Below, in pieces: positions 32,181 to 43,791 of a stretch of DNA of 64,000 bases (positions are counted from its first letter, which is position 1; each line of letters opens with the position of its first letter). Position numbers and translations under genes: made by a program. The notes under the pieces are model-generated. The model saw nothing but the letters and a program-made list of their open reading frames with translations. It was not told where the DNA came from and ran no database searches. This stretch comes from Tenrec ecaudatus (taxonomy: Eukaryota; Chordata; Mammalia; Afrosoricida; Tenrecidae): the NCBI RefSeq assembly GCF_050624435.1, contig NC_134538.1, positions 119,248,437 through 119,312,436 of the forward strand. The letters are read 5' to 3'.

Positions 32181-33764
32181 ATAGTTAAATAGGCACAAAG
32201 AAAACCGAAAGGATCCTTAGGTTGACTATGAGACATTTTAATATTTGAAAATATTTTAATATTGTTAATTGACTATAAGAAAATTTTGTGTACATAAGCT
32301 AATTACAAATTATATACAAGTATTATATATTAAGTAGAAGTGATTATATATTAAGTAGAAGTGATGTGTAGGGTCTATAGACAATGAAGCTCAGCTACAA
32401 ACTTTTACATGGATTTTTAAGTGAGATCAGAGTTTTAAAAAATTCACCTAATTTACACAAGGCAATACTTCAATTAGCTTGGTTCAATACCAAAACAAAT
32501 CTGAGATGATTTGGAGTAAAACAATGATATAAAAATCCCTTACATATTTTTTAACCATTTGGTTCCAGAAAATCTTAAAAATCATTCTTTTAAATGTATT
32601 CAGCTTTCATATTTTTAGACTGTCAAAAATCACCATTTCCTTTGACTATACAGTAGATTCATTTGGGAAATTCATATTAAAGGACAAATCACACATTACA
32701 TTAAATAATCAGCACTATTTTCAGAAAGGAAAAAGAGAATTGACCTAATTTTCTACTTTGATAGACAATTAGCATTTTGAACATAATTTAGGATTATTTT
32801 CTTTTAAAGTATATCCCAAGATTCACAATGTAGTCTAATTTATTTTTTATTTCATTTTCCAATTTTCTGGATAAATGAGTTATTATTCTAGCATACTGAA
32901 TGGTATGGCAACCATGTAATTTAGTTTCCAAACTGTAACACTTAATGACAGTGAACTGAAGCAATGTTAATAATTATCATCAGGCAACATGACTTACACT
33001 GGGAATGTTCCCAGAAGACCAAGCCTATCCAAGGGGGATTCGTGTGTTTTGTTTTGTTTTGTTTTGCTTTGTTTCCCTAATTCATTATAAACTCGTGGTT
33101 TTCTGCATATTATGTGCATCAATATATCACAACCATTCTTATAGCGGATCCAATTTTTTTCTGGAGCCACGAAAGTCCTTTCAAGTTAGACCCTGTGTCC
33201 TTTTGAGATGGTCCCTGCGGCTTTGCTTTCTTTTGGTTAGATCCTTGTACCATATATTTCTTCCTACAGATCTAAAAACCGTAATTCTGATTTCTCCTCT
33301 ATTACTTAGGAATCACATTTAGTGAGGAATGTTCTTGAGCACAAGATTAATTCCAAAATTATATTGCTTTCATTTTAGAGTTGCTTTGATGCCCTATCAA
33401 TGAAAAGATATGGGAAAGTTTAATGAGTGTATGCTAATATTTCTAAATCAAAAAGAGAGATTAATTTTACATTTATATTTCTTTTATTTGGAAAAATACA
33501 GATCACATAATTGTTTTTTATTTTATCTATATTGTATTCTGATTTGATTCACTCAATACCAATCATTTTACTAAGAGTATTGAGTGCAGATTTACATTTC
33601 TTTGTTACTACTTTCACCTATGACATATCCAAATAAGAGTGTCAGATTGTAACTTAAAATCATGTTAAATCATTCTTTTTTTGGGGGGGGGTGGTTATGC
33701 CACAGAGTTGATGTACAATCTTAGAATTTTAAAAACTTTCAGATATATGTAATTCATGTAAAAA
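32181..33764. other. 1.6-kb AT-rich gene-free stretch
   Basis: Unique-looking AT-rich DNA. Includes a small direct duplication 'ATATTAAGTAGAAGTGAT' (about 32,326-32,364) and a T7G9 tract at about 33,676-33,691. No gene. Confidence 0.5.
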
Positions 33765-34110
33765 CTTTGTTGTCATTAACACTTTCAACTCAATTCTGCC
33801 TCTTGGTGACCTTAAATACCTCATCTTGAAAATGTTTTTGGTACTGTGTCATCCTCAAGGGAACGCGTGTGTCCAGGCCCATCATTGTGACGATGCAAAA
33901 CCTCTCCCTAAAGGAGGACCACTTTCATCCTCCTTCACCCGCTGCCTCACAAACCATAGTGTTCTTTTTAGAGATGAATCCCTCCTGATGAAGTAGTCAA
34001 AGGAAGCTACTTGGACAGTATTCTTTGTGATCCATTCCATTCTTTTTGGAAGTAATTTGCCAGGCCTTTATCCCCTATCCGGTTGTACTTTGCATCTCCC
34101 ACCCGAACTG
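33765..34110 (-). mobile_element. RTE LINE 3' end, reverse (diverged)
   Basis: Begins TTGTTGTCATTAACACTTTC, then 'CTGTGTCATCCTCAAGGGAA', 'CCCATCATTGTGACGATGC' and 'CCTTCACCCGCTGCCTCAC', in the order of reverse RTE 3' ends elsewhere, but strongly diverged. Confidence 0.55.
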
Positions 34111-35148
34111 ACAGCTGATATATGAAATACCCCCGTGGCTTCCAGCAATTTAGCAGTATGTACACTGACAGAATAGCAACCTAACTGGAAGCTTTTAAAA
34201 GTTTCCAAATTCAAAACTATAAAACTACACACTTAAAAATAACTAGAGCTTGTTCTTTATCCCTAAATCAATTTATATGATCCCCTATTTATGAAACTAT
34301 AATATTAGTATAATTAAAGAAGTGCTGTGAATTGAAACTAGCTTGATCAATTTTACTCACATATCCATACATACAGATAAATATCAGCTACAAGCCTACG
34401 ATCTGAAATGGCTATTGTAGTGTCTTGTCAACTTCATGTAATCTAGGCATATTTAGGTATTTGTTTTAATGTTTTGAGAGTCTAGTTCTTACGTGCATAG
34501 ATTTTCATCACAGTTTTACCACAGTGTCTGAATGTGTTAAGTGTGTGTTTATTCTGTTGTGATTTCTTACGCTGACCCGATGGCTGTTGGGCAAATTTGC
34601 AGAAGGCAGGGACTACAGTTTGTATGATTCTCCTGTGAGTATGGGTAAAAAGGAGAGATGCTGGAAGCGTCATTTTAAGTTGCTTCATGGGAAGAGTCAT
34701 CTAATGTAAATATAATGTCTCCCAAGAAACTCTGACATTGAAAAGTCCTATTGCATAATTCAAAAGGCACACCCTGTCTCTTCTATTTTCATGACTACAA
34801 ATCTCTGCATGGAAACTCTGGAAGCCAGGGGAAGTATCAGTCACTGTGGCAGATGGTTGAAGCTTAACTTGGTAATATAATTTATCTAGTTCATTTTAGA
34901 TGATGGTGGAAAAAATAATGTCTCTCAAATAGTTCACATAGTGTTTATTTATCTACCTGGCTATAATTCTTAGAACATATATACGTTTTAGTTTGAAAAT
35001 CAGTGAAGTAAAAAAAAACTGTTAAGTGTTCTTTAACCCATTAATAATCAATGTTATTTAACCATAGAACTTTACTTTCCTGAATATTTAGTCACATGCA
35101 GAAGAATTATTGTTTTTCAGAACATGCTTGGATTTTATAAAGACTGTG
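34111..35148. other. AT-rich unique DNA
   Basis: No recognised feature. Confidence 0.5.
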
Positions 35149-35149
35149 T

Positions 35150-35368
35150 GAAATAAAGTCCTGGTGGCACTATAGTCCAGTCCTTGGTTACTAACTGAAA
35201 GATCGGTTGTTTGAACCCAGTTAGCTTCTCCAATGGAGACAAATCTGGCCATGTGCTCCCTTTTAAAGCCAACAAGCAAATAACATAACCCGGTGGGCAG
35301 TTCACTGCCACACGGAAGCACTATGAGTCAGAATTACCTCAATAGCGCACAACACCGGTAAAGGAAAG
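35150..35368 (+). mobile_element. AfroSINE-type SINE
   Basis: 'GTCCTGGTGGCACTATAGTC', 'GTTACTAACTGAAAGATCGG' and 'TTGTTTGAACCC', then tail 'CACTATGAGTCAGAATTACC' and 'TCAATAGCGCAC'. The middle is rearranged. Confidence 0.8.
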
Positions 35369-36435
35369 TTCAACGGGCTGATTTATGGCAGGCACTGTGG
35401 GAGACTAAAATTTGCTACTGTGAACCAGGATTCTTCAAGAGGGGAGTGCATACAGTTTCCTTGTCTAGCCACCCCTTATTTATGCCTTTTATCACACAAC
35501 CAAAAACTAATTTTGGAAGTATAATCATTCAATGTTTATCATTTATATCCCTCCTCATCTGGACAAAGTAATATAATTTATAAACTATGAGATGCAGAGA
35601 AATAGGAGGTTATTATTATTTTTATATTTAACCACATGCCATTTTTAATTGAAGTAAAACAAAATTTCATAAATCATAAGGTAGATCTCAATCTGCTTTA
35701 ATAAGTTAAGTCCACTTCTGTAAGCAGCATCTGTTTCACACCGCGCGCACGCGCACATGTGCGCACAGAGTCTTATACTGATGTGGTAAAGGAAGGGAAC
35801 ACAAACTCTTCACACCTTTCGTGACCTGGACCACTTCACTCTTTCTTGAAGAACAGACGTAATGCGGTCCAAAGACTCTACTGCAGAGTCTACAGCCACA
35901 CTTCCAGGCTGAATTTGAAGAGCTTATTCCAGGCTGCAGCCTTGGAGTGAAGATGACACTGCACACCTGTCCACTTGCCCCTGGCTTTCAGTCTAAGAAA
36001 TTGAACAGCAAACATGGGAATAGTTTAAGTACACTCTGCCCAACCTGACTTTCAGCAAATTCTCCGCATCACAAGGGTTATCTCGCTCTGTGTTCACTGC
36101 TCCTTGGCATCCTGGTAGAGGTGGTGGTAAGAGATTAAACAAATAATACAATACAAATAGATCCTTCTATAAAAGTGTTCATTTCTGGGAGAAAGAGCTA
36201 TTGTAGGTGGAGGGGAAGTTGCTTCTTTGCGCTATTTAAAGATTTCTCCCCCATAGGTCCACATGGTCATTTTGATTGATTATGAAGTTCTGCCCATATT
36301 TCCTTATTATAATATGGAATTTACAACCATAACAAAGTTTTGATATTCCCATCACTGCGTTTAATTTTCAAATGACTTAATTTCTAATTTTGCCACAACC
36401 CGGTGACATAGCTATTTTTTTTATTAATGAGTAAA
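35369..36435. other. Mostly unique DNA, less AT-rich at 35.74-36.06 kb
   Basis: No gene recognised. The minus-strand 76-codon frame at 35,736-35,966 has no known motif. A Z-DNA-prone palindrome is annotated separately. Confidence 0.45.
35742..35768. repeat. Z-DNA-prone palindromic CG/CA/TG tract
   Basis: Strict alternation of pyrimidine and purine over about 27 bp, containing the perfect 14-bp palindrome GCGCACATGTGCGC at 35,751-35,764. Confidence 0.9.
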
Positions 36436-36439
36436 AACA

Positions 36440-36625
36440 GTCCGTTGAAAAGGACATCATGCTTTGTAAAGTGGAGGAACATCAGCAAGAGGAAGGCCCA
36501 CGAGGAGATAGATTAATACCGTGTCTTAAGCATAATGATGATATTTTAGCATGGCACACCAGGCTGTGTTTTGTTCTACTGTACATAGAGTAACTGAGTA
36601 GAGCCACTCAATGGCACTGAACAAC
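36440..36625 (+). mobile_element. RTE LINE 3' end
   Basis: 'AAAGGACATCATGCTTTGTA' then 'AAGTGGAGGAACATCAGCAA', and the tail 'CATAGAGTAACTGAGTAGAG' with 'CACTCAATGGCACTGAACAA'. 5'-truncated copy. Confidence 0.75.
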
Positions 36626-36665
36626 AGTTCATGAACGTTGACTACATATTTTTCTACTTCATTTT

Positions 36666-37192
36666 TGTAGCAGTTACATAATCTCCTGTCAATTTGAGTG
36701 AAGGGGTGGAGTCTAGATTGTTAATCAGGTCATAGCTAATGATGCTTCTACGTGGGTATGGTCTTCTCCTGGGGATTCTGGGAACTCCTGTCTTCATCCT
36801 TGGAGGTAGGACACACCCTCTCTCTGCTACACATTCCTGTTGACAAGCCACATTGAAGCTATGCTGATGGCAGCCAGAGCCCAGGAACTGGAGGAGCCAC
36901 ATGGAGTCCCATGCCAGGACTGAGTTGCCAACACTGCCACTGGATCCACATGACCTTCCACCCACTGGCTAGTGATCATCCTGCATTCAGCATAATTTCA
37001 TGTGTTGCATACATCTGAAGAGGAACTTATAAACTGGTATTGGACATATGGGCTAATATTGGATTTATGGACTTGATCTGGACTGAGTTGGGGTGTTTTC
37101 TTAATATACAATTACTCTTTGATATACTTGTCTCTCTTACACATATATGAGTGTGTCTGAATTTGTTTCTCTTGTCACCCCAGACTAACACA
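36666..37192 (+). mobile_element. Complete LTR-like element (527 bp)
   Basis: Starts TGTAGCAGTTACATAATC, then 'GGGGTGGAGTCTAGATTG', 'GGGGATTCTGGGAACTCC', 'GGATCCACATGACCTTCCA' and 'TGTGTCTGAATTTGTTTCTC', ending 'CAGACTAACACA'. TG...CA ends and flanks ATTTT (36,661-36,665) / ATCTT (37,193-37,197) fit a 5-bp duplication with one mismatch. Non-coding solo LTR. Confidence 0.72.
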
Positions 37193-37197
37193 ATCTT

Positions 37198-38130
37198 TAA
37201 AAAAAAATTCTCAGATAAGTTTTATCATGTTCAGTGTAAAGATCTTACACCTATTTTTGTCTCTTTTAAAGTTATGAACTTTGATACTATATTAAAATGA
37301 AATTGATTTTTAAGTTCTCATTAAAAAGCAAGCTGGATTTAAAGTTTAAGAATTTGTTGAAGGAACAAAGCAATCTAGAACTGAGTAGCATTGCTTAACA
37401 ATTCACTAAAGTATTGAGCTGAAGTCTTTTTTCCAATGAGTTTAAATACGGAGGATTCAGGAATTTGGTAGAAGAAAATTAACAGACTTAAGACAATGAT
37501 AAAACCTTAAAAACTTATATTGCTAATTGTAAAGTTTGAGTCATTTGGCAGCTTAACCTACAGCTATGTCAAGGACCAGCCTGGTTGGCTGGATGCTCTT
37601 TCAGGGAACATTCCGTGAGAGGAAGTGGGTGGAGGGGAGCCTACAGGCTTGCTGTGCTGTGCTGGCTATTGAAAAATGACTTTTCAAAGTCAACTCAGAA
37701 GAAGCAGCGAGCAGAAACAAAACGTAGCCCGGTTTTCATCTTTGGCAGAAGCCTTCTCTCCTTCTTATGCCCCACACCTAGCTCTCTTGAGATCCTTCAA
37801 AATGTTTTAATCATTGATGAGGATTATAAGGAAACAAAATTAATCAATATGTAGTCGCCTAATTTGCTTTGGCCTTGCTAATTTTACGTAGCTCTAATTA
37901 TCGGTGTTTTCCCCCCACTTTTTAAAAAGTTTTCTACATAAAACACTACTATCAGTTTTACGTCGTTCTCATCAGTCTTTTGTCTTTGTTTATTTTTCAA
38001 GCTTTAAAAAATCCCTAGTCCTCTCATGCCATCCTAGTAGAAGCAGTTCTGTTGGTGGGGGGGAAGCATTACATATCTTCTTATCAAATAAAATATAAAT
38101 GTAGCATTAGCTTTTATATGCCTTGAAAGA
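37198..38130. other. Unique DNA
   Basis: AT-rich except 37,560-37,760. The 89-codon frame at 37,585-37,854 has no recognised domain. Confidence 0.5.
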
Positions 38131-38131
38131 T

Positions 38132-38345
38132 TGTTATTTGCATTTTTTAGAAATTGTTTTATTGAAATATAATTAGCGCATCATACAATTCAATAATCCG
38201 ATCATATTAAGAAGGGTGGTGCAGTCATCACCACAATTAACTTTGGAACAATGTCTTCCTTCTTCTACCCGAGCTGTTGACCCCCCACGTCCCACCCCCA
38301 CCTCCCTTTCTGTGCCCCAAGGCAATAACTAATCCAGTTACTATG
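38132..38345 (-). mobile_element. Old L1 (L1M-type) 3' end, reverse
   Basis: 'TTTTATTGAAATATAATTAG', 'CATCATACAATTCAATAATC' and 'GTGCAGTCATCACCACAATT' match the reverse 3'UTR of older mammalian L1 subfamilies. A different lineage from the young L1 at 46-55 kb. Confidence 0.65.
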
Positions 38346-39985
38346 TTCATAGGTCTACCCATCCGGACTTCCACATACAGAACAAGAACGAAAGAAACAA
38401 ACAAACAAGGACCCAGCAACAACGACTAAATAAAATAGAGAGAAACCTTAACTGAAAAGCAGAAATAGTTAAAAACTAGAATAAATTCAAAGTGGGTGAA
38501 AAAGGAGATCGAATGTCATGGTATTATACTCAAGCCTAACTACATCTCCTAAACTGCTTTGCAATGCTCTTTTCTGATATTGTCTGTTCACATTCCTTTT
38601 TAAACAATTACTGGTTTTATACATAAAACTGCAAACGTTGTCTTGAGACAGCAGTTCAAATCTCCCATCCAGTCTTTTCATTTTAGCTGCAAGCTCCTCT
38701 GGATCTCCTTATGCACATATATCTCAGCGGCCACCCAAGGATTTGGGCAGTCTCCATGCAAAGGACTCCCTTCTCTGGCCCTCTCTCTGTCCATGGTTCC
38801 CTTCCCAATCCCTGGGAATACACTTGCGCCAGGAACTGGCGTCCAGTTACTTTTGCCCCAAATGAACGTTTTTCTGGTGGGTGTTTCCACCAATATTTCA
38901 CTGCCTTGGAATGCACTGGGACCGTAGCCGTTCGTAACCTGAGGTCATAAAATGGGAAACACTATTCTGCGACCATCTTCCCACTTTCATATCCTCACAC
39001 AAACATTTAGCTTTCTGCTTTCTGTTATATTATTTCTTCCAGATTTTATAGTTGCTATTTTTGAGATGTGTGGTTTATTAGGAGTTTATTCTGCCGTGGC
39101 TGAAGAGAAAAATCTTGAGTTATAACCATGAAATTCTTTTCGCAGCAGGCAGAAACATCTCTACTGGAAAGATTCCAAAAACGATGTGACTGTGTAAAAT
39201 GCTTATCTGCTTAGGGACTTATCAGACACAAGACAAGGAGCCCAAACATTGGCATCACAAAATGAACAGAATATGTCAGACTTCAATGAGCAGTAATAGG
39301 TGAAATCCCCAAAAATTCGTCACCCCCATCCCCCCACAACAGGATCTAGAGTTTGACGTTTTTGAACTGGCTTCTGCTGAGGTCGTTCCCAGTGTCCAGA
39401 TGGCACTGTCTGCACGACAGGCAGAGAGAGAGGCAGACTGCCTGAACGCACGCTCTCCAGCATCTCATTTCTCAGCACGGTTTACATGCACAAAGAGCGC
39501 TTCCTCCTTAGTAAAGGTTGCTGCCCATGGATCCCTTTAAAAAAAATAATTGCATTATTTTTTAGCAGATGCACATCTAATCTTAAAACTTAATACCTAA
39601 ATAAATAATAATATTTCATCCAAATTAAAGATCATATTATGTTATAGGGGATAAGTTAGTTTGTGCTTTGACAAAAATTTATGTTTGGGAAGCTAAAATT
39701 AAACTTTTTCTTATTTTGCAAATGAAATGGATTAATTAGGTTAACTCTTTAGTGCTTTCTAATGATATATTATATTACTACTAAATCCAATGGGAAAAAA
39801 TAAATATCTTTAACATATCCATATTTTTAACATTTAGAATTACTCAGCTACATACTGATACTTGGGAGTCTTAGGCAGTTCATTTTGAAATAAGCTTGAT
39901 GAAAATGCCAAACAGTATTAATCATAAAGTATAAACAAAAATATCATAGATGAGAAGCATCCAATAAAAATTTTAAAATTTAATC
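38346..39985. other. Gene-free stretch, partly old repeat
   Basis: 38,640-38,960 is GC-richer with overlapping short frames on both strands and may be further old L1 3'UTR. 39,300-39,530 is GC-richer unique DNA. 39,540-39,985 is AT-rich. Confidence 0.4.
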
Positions 39986-39987
39986 AA

Positions 39988-40472
39988 TTTGTGGACATCC
40001 CCTCACAGAAGGGTCACATGGAAGGGACGATTCAGCCAGGGAGCAGTGTGGCACTGATGAAACAACAGTTCTTTACTGCTCCCCGCCTCACTCTCCCCAC
40101 CTCCCCCACTATCATGAACCCAGTTCTACCTCAAATCCTGCTGGACTGGAGTATGTACATCAGTACAGATAAGAGCTTTCAACACAAAGAAGCCAGGATA
40201 ACACCTTAGAAACAATAAAGGGACTAGCGACACAATGAGGGGAGGGGGAAGAGAGGAAGGGGAAACTGATAGCAAAGATGGATACAGCTGGAAGTGTAAG
40301 ATATGAAAAAAGTATATGTATAATTTATCATGGGTTCACAGAGTGGGAGGGGGGGAAGGGAGGGAAGAAAGAGATGCTGATAATAATGGTTCCGGTAGGA
40401 AGATGATGTTTTGAAAATGACGATGGCAACAGATGTACATGTTTGCTTGATATAATTGATTTATGGATTGTT
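39988..40472 (+). mobile_element. L1 3'UTR, plus strand (host of nested antisense L1)
   Basis: 'GGACATCCCCTCACAGAAGG', 'CCCACTATCATGAACCCAG', 'AGTATGTACATCAGTACAGA' and 'GATGTTTTGAAAATGACGAT' give the same landmarks as 19.6-20.2 kb, more diverged. Interrupted at 40,472 and resumed at 41,069. Confidence 0.82.
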
Positions 40473-41068
40473 TTTTTACATTTTATTAGGGGCTCATACA
40501 ACGCTTATCACAATCCACACATATACATACATCAATTGTATAAAGCACATGTGTACTTTCTTTGCCCTAATCATTTTCAAAGCATTTGCTCTCCACTTAA
40601 GCCCTTTGCATCAGGTCCTCTTTTTTTTTTTACCCTTCCCTCCCCACTCTCCCCTCCCTCATGAGCCCTTGATAATTTATAGATTGTTATTTTGTCATAT
40701 CTTGCGCTATCCAGAGTCTCCCTTCACCCACTTCTCTGCCGTCCATCTCCCAGGGAGGAGGTCACATGTGGATCCTTGTAATCAGTTCCCCCTTTCCAAC
40801 CCACTCACCCTCCACTCTCCCAGCCTCGCCCCTCACACCCCTGGTCCTGAAGGTATCATTCACCCTGGATTCCCTGTGCTTCTAGCCCTCATATGTACCA
40901 GTGTACAGCCTCTGTCCTATCCAGCCCTGCAAGGTAGAATTCGGATCATGGTAGTAGGGGGGAGGAAGCATCCAGGATCTGGGGAAAAGCTGTGTTCTTC
41001 ACCGGTACTACCTCGCACCTTGACTGACCCATCTCCTCTCCTAAACCTCTCTATGAGGGGAGGATTGT
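40473..41068 (-). mobile_element. L1 3'UTR nested antisense within another L1 3'UTR
   Basis: Starts 'TTTTATTAGGGGCTCATACA' (reverse 3' terminus), then 'TTTGCTCTCCACTTAAGCCC', 'GGTAGAATTCGGATCATGG' and 'GCACCTTGACTGACCCATCT'. Flanking GGATTGT (40,466-40,472; 41,062-41,068) is the likely target duplication. It contains a 214-codon open frame on the plus strand (40,456-41,100), an antisense artefact of the low-stop L1 3'UTR. Confidence 0.85.
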
Positions 41069-41118
41069 TTTTAATATCTGTAAAATCCCCAATAAAATGA
41101 TTTAAATTTTAAAAATGT
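41069..41118 (+). mobile_element. L1 3' terminus (continuation of host L1)
   Basis: 'GTAAAATCCCCAATAAAATG' followed by an A/T-rich end is the poly(A)-signal terminus of the plus-strand L1 that starts at 39,988. Confidence 0.75.
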
Positions 41119-41690
41119 AGTAGATGATGTAACCAAAATTTATTTCAATAATAGAAAGTTGATATTGAAGCAATGCAATTACATCTGCAGAAAACAGGAT
41201 GAGAAGAGCATAGGTTAGGCAAATAAAAAATGAGTGCTTGCCTTGAAATTGTACAATAAAAGCATTCCACAAGCAACTTAAAAACATTTCTTAAATCTAT
41301 TTGGTTTTTATTTTAAGCTTTATCACAAAGAAAAGATATTTTGTATTTCTGTTCTTTCATTTACCTAATTTTCTAAAATAAGTATGCCTATGAATTGATC
41401 TCAAATTATTGTAATATCTTTTGAGATTTAGTGCTTGGATGAACAATTCGAAGTCCAGATAACTCTTACTCATTTTGGTCATAAATCAAGATTTCCAGTT
41501 AGTCTTTTACTTAGTGAGAAAAAAAAGATTTCTAATACTCTGGAATGAAATATAAATCAAGAATTGGCCTTCAAATATATAGCCATTACTTATAAGATTT
41601 TCTTTATTCTTTTGTCGTCGGACCACTGATTTTCATATATAATTGCAGTACAGTAAAAGGACTTAGTATAGTTCTACTCTCCGTGAGATT
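41119..41690. other. AT-rich unique DNA
   Basis: No recognised feature. Confidence 0.5.
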
Positions 41691-41699
41691 GGTGACTCC

Positions 41700-43000
41700 A
41701 CACAATAATTGTGTTGTTGTTACGTGTCCACGCAGAGTGACCCTGTGTACAACAAAGTATGACATGGTCCTGTGCCATTTTCCCAATTGCTGGGGTCCAT
41801 CCAGGCAGCCACTGTGTTAATTCATCGTGTCAAAGGTCTTTCGCTTTTTCACTGTCTCACTACTTTACCAAGCTGTGTCCTTCTCCAGGGACTGGTCTTT
41901 CCTAGAAACATGTACAAAATAGGCAGGATGAAGTCTTGCCTTTTTACCTCTAAGAAGAATTCTAGTTGTCCTCCCAAGACAGATCTGTTGGTCCTTTTGG
42001 AAGTTCATGGTACATTCAAGTGCATCCATTCTTCTTTGGCCTCATTATTCAAAGTCCAGCGTTCAAATGCATATGAAGCACTTAAAAACACCATGGTTTA
42101 GGCCAGTTTCACCTTAGTCCTCAAAGTAACCACCTTGCTTTTCCATAATCTTAAGAGGTCTGGTGTAGCAGGTTTACTCAGTGCAATGGGTTCTTGCTAA
42201 ATCCATCGTGAATGATTTCTTCACCACTAGCTTTTGTGGTTGGTGTATAAAGTTAAATAACGATTATATTGATTGGATTTCCTTGCAGGCAGATTGATCT
42301 AATCTGATCACAGATAGCAGTATACTTTATGATGGATTTAGCAAGATCCTTTCTGACTCTGGATGCCAGGGCATTCTTCTTGATGGGGTTATTTCCGGCA
42401 TAGCAAACCATATAAATGTTCTGATTCAAAATGGCCAATCCCAGTCAATTTCAGTCTATTAATGGGTAGGATATCGGTCAATCTTCATGTGTTCCATTTC
42501 ATTTTGAGCCATTTCCAATTTTTCTGAAGTCATGCTTCTCACATTCCAGGTGAAAATCATTTGAAGACATTTGCAGCTGTTTTTCTTTGCGTGGGTCCTG
42601 TCCCATCCACAGAGGAAGGTCCCAAAGGGATACTCCCACAGGCTCGACCTGACTCCCTTAGCCCAGATCTACTTCCCTCCACACAATCGCCTCCTCCTCA
42701 GTCACATTTCCAGTGTCCTGGGACCGCAGGGCCCATGGGCCAGGCGTGCCTCCAACTATGTTCTGCTTCCTGCGTTTAGGCTGTCGGTGCCTCTAATCCG
42801 TACATCCGGTTTGCAGAGGTTTCTTCCTCTGAGGCGGGAACCAAGTCCTTCCTCATGGGCGGTCCTTCGTCTGGAAGCTCAACTGAAAACTGCTCACATT
42901 TTGCTAGCCTGCCGGCATCTAAAATCCCAGTGACATCGCTTCCAGCCTCACAGCAACACACAAGCCACCACCTTAGGTCAAGATGACAGAAAAATGGTGG
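41700..43000 (-). mobile_element. RTE LINE with internal deletion, reverse
   Basis: Left: reverse 3' end (TTGTGTTGTTGTTACGTGTC, 'CATCCAGGCAGCCACTGTG', 'ACTACTTTACCAAGCTGTG'). A short RT-C-terminal segment reaches about 42,180. Then sequence jumps to the reverse endonuclease ('CCACTAGCTTTTGTGGTTGG', frame 42,253-42,438 with 'MVCYAGNNPIKKNALASRVR' then 'KDLAKSII') and to the RTE 5' leader (42,560-43,000). The whole RT core is missing. The leader preserved here is the most 5' RTE sequence in the window. Confidence 0.82.
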
Positions 43001-43280
43001 GTCCGTTGGTTGGCGCTAGGGAATGAGATGTTTGGGGCCCATCAAGAGGATTGATGCTATTGAAAATAAACTTAACAGAGTCATGATTTTTAATGATTTC
43101 TCAGTTGCATAGTGTAATGATCTCTATTTTGTGATGCAATGTCATCCTGTTTTGTGAAATGTGGCAGAGCTGTACCGCTATGGCACCATTTGGGAATAAG
43201 TTTCCCATCACCTTGAGGCAAGATTAAGGTGTGCTGTAGCAGGAATCACTGCCTTATTTGTTGTGACTCAAGTTATCATC
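43001..43280. other. Unique spacer
   Basis: No recognised feature. Confidence 0.4.
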
Positions 43281-43791
43281 TGTGGCAGTTACATATCTCC
43301 TGTCAACTTGAGCGAAGGGGTGGAGTCTAGCCTATCAATCAAGTCCTAGCCAATGAAGTCTTTGTATAGGCATGGTCTTCCCTTGAGGATTCTAGGAAAT
43401 CCTGTCTTCCTCCCTGCACGCAAGACACACACACTCAGATTCATCTTTCTGCTGACAAGACACATGGAGCCATGCTGATGGAGTCAGAGCCCTGGAGCTA
43501 GAGTAGCCACATAGAGACCCATGCAGGTGCTGAGATGCTTACACTGCCACTGGATCCAAAAGACTTTCCACTCACTTTCCTGTGATCTTCCGACCACCAG
43601 CATCATTGCCTGTGTTGTGTAAGTCTAAAGAGAAATTTATAGACTGGTATCGGACATATAGGCTAATATAGGGTTTGTGGGCTGGGCTGAGATGTTTTCT
43701 CAATATACACTTGCCTTTTTATGTAAAGTTCTTTCTTATACACATATGAGTGTCTCTGGATTTGTTTCTCTAGTCAACCCAGATAAACTCA
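43281..43791 (+). mobile_element. LTR-like element, near complete (511 bp)
   Basis: Starts TGTGGCAGTTACATATC, then 'AGCGAAGGGGTGGAGTCTAG', 'GGATCCAAAAGACTTTCCA', 'TATGAGTGTCTCTGGATTTG' and ends 'CAACCCAGATAAACTCA'. Collinear with the 36.7 kb copy. No clear flanking duplication. Confidence 0.7.

Noticed and set aside
40456-41100. 214-codon plus-strand open frame
   Set aside because: It reads antisense through an L1 3'UTR fragment; the same text occurs in other L1 copies with stops.
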